A DNA stretch of 64,000 nucleotides from Pratylenchus scribneri. Its lineage: Eukaryota > Nematoda > Chromadorea > Rhabditida > Pratylenchidae. Where the stretch lies: the NCBI GenBank assembly GCA_030063045.1, contig JAQSEB010000043.1, positions 203,501 to 267,500 on the forward strand. The letters run 5' to 3'. Of the stretch, positions 57,846-64,000 are shown piece after piece. Below the pieces are notes generated by a model that searched no databases, was not told where the DNA came from, and was given only the letters and a program-made list of their open reading frames with translations. The position numbers and the translations under genes were made by a program. Numbering within the stretch: position 1 is the first letter of the stretch; the number at the start of each line of letters is the position of its first letter.

Positions 57846-59581
57846 AATCACATTACTTTTGACATTTACTTTTTTTTCGATAAATATTTCCCCCTAATTT
57901 TATTAGGTGATTCTGGCTATTTGATATTTCGCAATGGGAAAGTGATATTCCGTTCGCAAGAGCAATGCCATTATTTTAATGCTCCATATCAGCTGACACT
58001 TCTTCCAGAACAGACAGGTTTTGAATTCATAAATCACAAAAATTATATTAAAAATTGGGTAAATCCCCCGAATTTACCAGCAAATGTTATCATGGTAGAT
58101 TTTGGAAATTTCTACTACTGTACTATTTACGAACTTGATAATAGATTTGTTCGATTAGATAAGGTCGATATAATCAATAAAATTTTTTGAAAAATTGAAC
58201 CGTTGTTTAAGCCCCAAGTGGTTTTTGGTCTATTAACTTTAAGGCCTTATTTTGATTCTAAAATTGGAAATTTTAAACTAAATCGATCGTGCGACTCAAT
58301 TAGCTTATTCTTTAATCACTTGGTTGCTAAAAGTAGAAATTTCCAAAAATGTATCGGAACATAAACATATACACAGGTTGAAGACAATTCCTTCCATCTT
58401 TTCGTTTTTATGGTTTTCGGATCTTTAATTATTGAATTTGTTGCCAAATAAATCATCAATTTATCATTTTAAAAATCTGAAATAGCGAATTAAATAAAAA
58501 TAAAATTATTTTTATTTACTCTAATAACTATATAAAGGGTTTTGGTTCGGAATCCTTTACCGATTTGACCAAACCACCCACAAAACATAAATTATTTTTT
58601 TTATTAATTTGTCCATTCAATTAACTCAATTCATAATTTTCTGCTTTTAAAAATGATATATTGAAAATTTAGATTCTCACCAAATTAAACCAAAAATAAT
58701 GATAAAAAAAACCTTAAGATTTTACGAATAATAAATTATAAAATTTGCTTCCGATCCTGTTACATAACCAAAATAATTAATTTATTTAATTGCAGAAAAT
58801 ACGCGAAAATCGTCCGGCTTCATCTATGATGGTTCACAAATTTTATTTAAATATGAAATTTATTTTATTCTTTTAAGGTCCCGAAAACATCGACTTAAAG
58901 GAACATGAATTGGAGAAAGGCGATTTGATACTCATTGGTTTGTGTTTTTTTTTTAAATTCTTTTAAATTTGTTCTACTATTCCATAACTAACTAGGTATA
59001 CGAGTCAAAAGAATTTACCCTAAAATTCCATCATAAAATTCAAAGCTGGTTTACTTCTCCATGACATCCTTAAGTCATAACATAATCTAAAATTTTTATT
59101 TTATATTAGAATTTGGGTTGATCTTGGCTATTCATAAATTTGTTAGAAAACCCAACTTCTTTTTGAATTTTTCAACACTATCAGATTATTAAGTATTTGT
59201 TTTTCGACTCGATTCTCGATAGATTTATTTCCCACTGAAATTTCAATTTCGGACCGGTGTAAATTTGGCTTGAATTAGAAAAGTTTTGAATCATTGTTTT
59301 GAATCCAAACCATTTATATTAAATCACTTTTATAAGCCTAAATGAAGCATAACTCAATTTCATAGAATGCTGAATCGAATGAACCAATCCTTTTATTAAG
59401 ATTCTCTGCTGAATTGGCCAAACCGACATTGACATTTCCAAAATTAAATTTAGCAAAACCGATACTTTTACCGGTTTTTGTGAAATTTAAGTTTTGTAAA
59501 TCCTTTTGAATGTATTTTTAGAGCTTAAAATCCTTTGGCAAATTTTGGGAGGATCATATAGGGTGACTTTTGGGTAATCAT

Positions 59582-60045
59582 CAGAGCTGGGTCCGACTCC
59601 GGCTCCGACTCCGACTCCAACTCCGACTCCGCTCCGGAGCTGGAGTCGGAGTCGAAAATTGAAAAGGTCGGAGTCCGGAGTCGGAGTCAAAATTTTCAAA
59701 GGTCGGAGTTGGGAGTCGGAGTCGTCAATTTTTTAAAATTAAATTTTTATTATTTTATTTTGACTAAAATTAAAATTTTCGTACCAAATTATATCATTTT
59801 CGGAAATAGATGTTAATTTTACACAAAAATGCCCTGGAGCCAAATCGAAATTACTTAAAAAAATTTTCTGCGGAGTCAAACTCCGGAGTCGGAGTCGAGT
59901 TTTAGAACGACTCCGGAGTTGGAGTCGGAGTCGGAGTCAAAAATTGAAAAGCCCGGAGTCCGGAGTCGGAGTCGGAGCTAAATTTTTGAAAGGTCGGAGT
60001 CCGGAGTCGGAGTCGGAGTCAAGATTTTTGAAAAGCACAGCTCTG
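59582..60045. mobile_element. hAT-type non-autonomous element, GGAGTC arrays
   Basis: Ends CAGAGCTGGG and the inverse of CAGAGCTGTG, with GTAATCAT at 59574-59581 and 60046-60053 (8 bp). Both ends are arrays of ACTCCG/GGAGTC hexamers (59591-59725 and 59870-60025). 464 bp, no transposase, in the last intron of the phosphatase gene. Confidence 0.85.
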
Positions 60046-60369
60046 GTAATCATTAAATATAGATTAACCGATAAATGTTAAAAAAAATTCCCTAAATTGA
60101 TAAATTTTCATCTATTTTTAGCTAGCGATGGACTCTGGGACAATGTGCCGGAAGAAAAAATTGCCGACTTTCTTACCAGCAACGGCGATGCCCAACCCAC
60201 GGAATCATGGCTTCAAGCCCGATGCAATTCTCTGGCATTAATTGCTCGACACCTTTCAAATTTGGAATTCTACGATTCACCGTTCAGCAAAAGGGCAAAA
60301 GAGCATGGAATAAAAGCGCCAGGAGGGAAACTGGATGATGTTACAATTATTCTCTTTTATGTTTCTTGA

Positions 60370-60946
60370 TTTTATATAAAATAATTTAGTAAACTGTTAA
60401 TTTTTACATATCATTTCAATCTATTTGTTTTAGCCTATATTTTTTTTTATAAATTAATTATGTGGTATGTGCTCATTTTTTAAATTAATAAAAGTTGATA
60501 TCCATTATTTTCCAACTATTTATTCCAAATTAAACAGAGGAAAAATTTTTGTATGCAAATAGGTTCTCTTTCCTATTGGTCCAATCGAGTCGAGAAAATA
60601 ATATCATAGCTCGAGGAGTAAGGCGAAAAAAATTAAGAATATGGAATAAAATTTCAATAGATGTCCAAAACTAATCAATCAATAACGAATTAATGAAGAA
60701 AATTCAAATAAACTGGAAAATTATCGTTCGTTTGTTGATTATCAAGGGCCACACAATTTTACGATAATAAAAGTGAAAATTAGAAACAAAAGAGGCAGAA
60801 CCTAAATTACTTACGGCTTCTAAAAGCATCTAATAAATCCAAAATAAATTTTTTGTAGAATTTATATCCTTTTTTAGCTTAAAAACATTTAAAAGTTATT
60901 TTTAGAATTTAAATTAATTTTTCATTTAATTAAACATTTATTATTT
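60370..60946. other. Spacer before rRNA
   Basis: AT-rich single-copy-looking sequence that stops abruptly at the 18S junction. No rDNA-like spacer repeats and no remainder of 18S. Confidence 0.55.
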
Positions 60947-60990
60947 CGGAAACGAAAGTCTTCCGGTTCCGGGGGAAGTATGGTTGCAAA

Positions 60991-61039
<49 letters not shown>

Positions 61040-61474
61040 GCGGCTTAATTTGACTCAACACGGGAAAACTCACCCGGCCCGGACACCGTAAGGATTGACA
61101 GATTGATAGCTTTTTCATGATTCGGTGGATGGTGGTGCATGGCCGTTCTTAGTTCGTGGAGCGATTTGTCTGGTTTATTCCGATAACGAGCGAGACTCTG
61201 GCCTACTAAATAGTCGGCGCATTGTCTCTGTGTGCATGACTTCTTAGAGGGATTTTCGGTGTTCAGCCGCACGAAATTGAGCAATAACAGGTCTGTGATG
61301 CCCTTAGATGTCCGGGGCTGCACGCGCGCTACACTGGCAAAATCAGCGTGCTTGTCCTCCTCCGAAAGGAGTTGGTAAACCATTGAAAATTTGCCGTGAT
61401 TGGGATCGGAAATTGCAATTATTTTCCGTGAACGAGGAATTCCAAGTAAGTGCGAGTCATCAACTCGCGTTGAT

Positions 61475-61509
<35 letters not shown>

Positions 61510-61662
61510 GCCCGGGACTGAGCCATTTCGAGAAACTTGGGGACCGCTGATTTGCAGTCTTTCGGGCCTGCTTATTGGTGGGAACCAATTTAATCGCAGT
61601 GGCTTGAACCGGGCAAAAGTCGTAACAAGGTAGCTGTAGGTGAACCTGCTGCTGGATCATTA
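60947..61662 (+). rRNA. 18S rRNA, 3' part only
   Basis: Starts inside the gene at CGGAAACGAAAGTCT and runs through GAATTGACGGAAGGGCACCA, TTGTACACACCGCCCGTCGC and GTAACAAGGTAGCTGTAGG to GCTGCTGGATCATTA. About 716 of some 1750 bases are present; the 5' three fifths are missing. The end sequence is like that of tylenchid nematodes. Confidence 0.97.
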
Positions 61663-62053
61663 CATTCGTACCAAAATGTATGGTCAAACTTGTTTGTGTT
61701 ATGGAGCACTCCTCATCAGATTTGTGTGCGATGAGTTTTGTGTGAGTGCGAGTTGTGTGTGCACAGTTGAGTGCCGGCACATACGGCGACTTTCCGCTTA
61801 ACCGCACAAGTGAGCTGTGTGGTTCCATCGGTGTTTTGATGGCTTTTGCGATGGAGCGGTCAAGAAAACGGCTTCTGCTGGTGTCTATGTGTTGCTGAGC
61901 AGTCGTCTTCGTCCGTGGCTGTGATGAGGCAATGCGGTAGGGCCTGTATACGGTGTGTGTATGCATGGCTTAAGACTTGATGAGCCCATTTCTGTGTGTG
62001 GGACGCCAGCACCCCTTTTTTTCCAATATTTTTTTTACGACAAGTGAAAAATT
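61663..62053 (+). other. ITS1
   Basis: Spacer between 18S and 5.8S, with GTGTGTG-rich stretches. ORFs across it are not real. Confidence 0.85.
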
Positions 62054-62210
62054 CTAGTCTTATCGGTGGATCACTCGGCTCGTGGGTCGATGAAGAACGC
62101 AGCTAACTGCGATAAATAGTGTGAACTGCAGAAACCTTGAACACAAAAGCTTCGAATGCACATTGCACCATGGGAGTCTTATCCCTTGGTACGCCTGGTT
62201 CAGGGTCGTA
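62054..62210 (+). rRNA. 5.8S rRNA
   Basis: Contains TATCGGTGGATCACTCGGCT, GATGAAGAACGCAGC, GTGAACTGCAGAAACCTTGA and GAATGCACATTGCACCATGG. A full-length copy; ends are set by comparison with the family. Confidence 0.95.
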
Positions 62211-62473
62211 AACCCTAAAACGCATATAATGCGTATAAAACAGATAGCTTCACTAATTGCCTATGAAGTGTTGCTTTAATTCCATGTAAAGTCACACACT
62301 ATTGGTGTGATGCGGGGTAGAGCACTCGACTTAGTAATTGGGATTACTAAATTATAGTCGTAGTGTTCATCGGGGCAAACACCTCTCGAATCGCATCTGG
62401 CCAAACCATGAGTGGGTCTACGTGTGTGACTTTGAGTGTTTATGTGTTTTTTCACTCACTGCATTGAATTTTC
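62211..62473 (+). other. ITS2
   Basis: Spacer between 5.8S and 28S. Confidence 0.85.
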
Positions 62474-62807
62474 GACCTGAACTCAGACGTGAATACCCGC
62501 TGAACTTAAGCATATCAGTAAGCGGAGGAAAAGAAACTAACAAGGATTCCCGTAGTAACGGCGAGTGAACTGGGAAAAGTCCAGCGCTAAAGCGTTGTGC
62601 CCCTGGCGCAATGAGGTGTAGCGTATAGGTTGCGAGCTTGTGTTGGCCGATCCGTTCAAGTTTCCCTTGACTGGGGCTCCAAAGAAGGTGCAAGACCTGT
62701 ACAATGGATTTGCTGGCTAGCACATTTTCGTATGCCTTGGAGTCGGGTTGTTTGGGATCGCAGCCCAAAGCGGGTGGTAAACTTCATCTAAGACTGAATA
62801 TGACCAC

Positions 62808-62853
<46 letters not shown>

Positions 62854-63574
62854 TTGAAGAGAGAGTTAAAGAGGACGTGAAACCGATGAGATGGAAACGG
62901 ACAGAGCTAGCGTATCTGGCTTGCATTCAGCTTATGCGGTCGCTACCGATGCGTCGCTGACCTCCAGATTGGGGCTTTGACTAGTCGGTCGGTGGCTGTG
63001 TTGTGCATTTGCAAGTGGAGTGCGTCGAGGCATCTGGGATGGCGGAATGAACTTGGCTTTGAGGCCAGCTTGCTGGTACCCGGGCCTGGGGATTTCTGTT
63101 CGTTCTAGGTGTTTTTGCGGTCGAACAAGGCTTTGCGAGCCTGGTTGGGTGCCGAGCTGGGTGTCGGTGGCGGTCGCATGCGACACGTACTGTGCCACCA
63201 GTTCGGTCCTGGCCGAGCTCACTCCATGTTCAATCTCGGCGTAAAAGCTGGTCATCTTTCCGACCCGTCTTGAAACACGGACCAAGGAGTTTATCGTGTG
63301 CGCGAGTCATTGGGCGTTCAAAACCCAAAGGCGCAATGAAAGTAAATGTATCCACTCGGAACTGATGTGCGACCCTGGTCACTGCGGTGGCCAGGAGCAG
63401 CATGGCCCCATCCTGACTGCTTGCAGTGGGGTGGAGGAAGAGCGTACGCGATGAGACCCGAAAGATGGTGAACTATTCCTGAGCAGGATAAAGCCAGAGG
63501 AAACTCTGGTGGAAGTCCGAAGCGATTCTGACGTGCAAATCGATCGTCTGACTTGGGTATAGGGGCGAAAGACT

Positions 63575-63614
<40 letters not shown>

Positions 63615-63917
63615 CCAGGATAGCTGGAGCTCACTCTGTGCAGCAGTTATACTCGGTAAAGCGAATGATTAGAGGACTTGGGGACGAAATGTCCTTAACC
63701 TATTCTCAAACTCTAAATGGGTATGATGTCGAAGTTGCTTGAATGTTGAACTTTGGCGTTGAATGCCGAGCTCCAAGTGGGCCATTTTTGGTAAGCAGAA
63801 CTGGCGATGTGGGATGAACCAAACGTGGAGTTAAGGTGCCAAAGTGCCCGCTCATTAGACCCCATAAAAGGTGTTGGTTGATATAGACAGCAGGACGGTG
63901 GCCATGGAAGTCGGAAT

Positions 63918-63951
<34 letters not shown>

Positions 63952-64000
63952 TCAACTAGCCCTGAAAATGGATGGCGCTGGAGCGGGCCACCTATACTTC
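62474..64000 (+). rRNA. 28S rRNA, 5' part
   Basis: Begins GACCTGAACTCAGACGTGAA, then CCCGCTGAACTTAAGCATAT, through the D2 and D3 regions (GACCCGTCTTGAAACACGGA at about 63258), and runs off the right edge. No R2-type insertion is visible in the part shown. Confidence 0.97.

Larger units (their letters stand above)
55457..60369 (+). pseudogene. PPTC7-like mitochondrial PP2C phosphatase, exon 2 broken by a MITE
   Basis: Exons 55457-55805, 56759-57401 (with the insertion), 57448-57506, 57907-58017, 58878-58937 and 60122-60369; all joins keep phase. Motifs: YGDDACF across exons 1-2, GVADGVGGWR and GIDPSQFSSQLM (exon 2), SSTVCVL and AANLGDSGYL (exons 3-4), ASDGLWDNVPE and GGKLDDVTIIL (exon 6), with the metal-binding aspartates of the PP2C fold. 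The order and spacing match PPTC7, a mitochondrial PP2C acting on CoQ biosynthesis and mitophagy receptors. The first 40 residues (Arg, Phe, Ser) could be a targeting leader. Without the insertion the product would be about 348 residues. A 414-bp element plus a 9-bp duplication in exon 2 puts a stop codon two bases after the first duplication copy, so this allele should be null unless the insert is spliced out. Confidence 0.88.

Noticed and set aside
61045..63955. Many ORFs across the rRNA unit
   Set aside because: They lie within 18S, ITS, 5.8S or 28S sequence.

Overview
The window is eukaryotic, AT-rich and almost certainly nematode. Genes carry many short GT-AG introns. A chemoreceptor GPCR of the nematode serpentine type, Gly/Cys-rich secreted proteins and an intracellular-type SPRY protein are present. 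The right end holds part of a nuclear ribosomal RNA unit whose 18S 3' end and 5.8S look like those of tylenchid plant parasites. A heteroderid/hoplolaimid relative (cyst-nematode side) is my best guess. This rests on remembered rRNA and SPRY features, not on a search.

Layout. 1-5.9 kb: part of a Polinton/Maverick-like element. It has a protein-primed family B DNA polymerase gene of at least ten exons on the minus strand, in which the stretch carrying polymerase motif B is missing, plus a coiled-coil ORF on the plus strand and a small acidic-tailed ORF. 5.9-7.7 kb: minisatellites and a tRNA-like remnant. 7.7-10.8 kb: two small genes for predicted secreted proteins of unknown function. 11.36-18.74 kb: a young LTR retroelement with near-identical LTRs, a 4-bp target duplication, a primer site and a polypurine tract. 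It codes only for Gag, and that gene is split by a hAT-type insertion that itself holds a foldback. Eleven short hairpins with covarying stems are scattered through its non-coding parts and LTRs. 19.7-28.4 kb: three related Gly/Cys-rich secreted-protein genes. 30.6-32.7 kb: a five-exon 7TM chemoreceptor. 33-36 kb: one small MITE and two hAT-type non-autonomous elements. 36.5-39 kb: a five-exon coiled-coil plus SPRY protein. 39.6-41.3 kb: a small Ly6/three-finger-like gene and a fragment of a TMEM68-like acyltransferase. 43.4-44.8 kb: a long-TIR foldback element. 46.4-48.3 kb: a DEDD 3'-5' exonuclease (MUT-7/EXD-like), divergent from a CDK11 (PITSLRE kinase) gene at 49.1-54.2 kb. 54.66-54.97 kb: a possible pol III RNA gene. 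55.5-60.4 kb: a PPTC7-like PP2C phosphatase gene with a MITE inside a coding exon and another hAT-type element in an intron. 60.95-64 kb: 5'-truncated 18S, ITS1, 5.8S, ITS2 and partial 28S rRNA.

The host genes are housekeeping or family genes and do not form one pathway. The common theme is dense invasion by small non-autonomous DNA transposons. At least six have 8-bp target duplications, and several carry arrays of a short repeated unit at both ends, different in each element. Exon joins given here come from reading-frame and GT-AG consistency plus family motifs; no transcript data were available.
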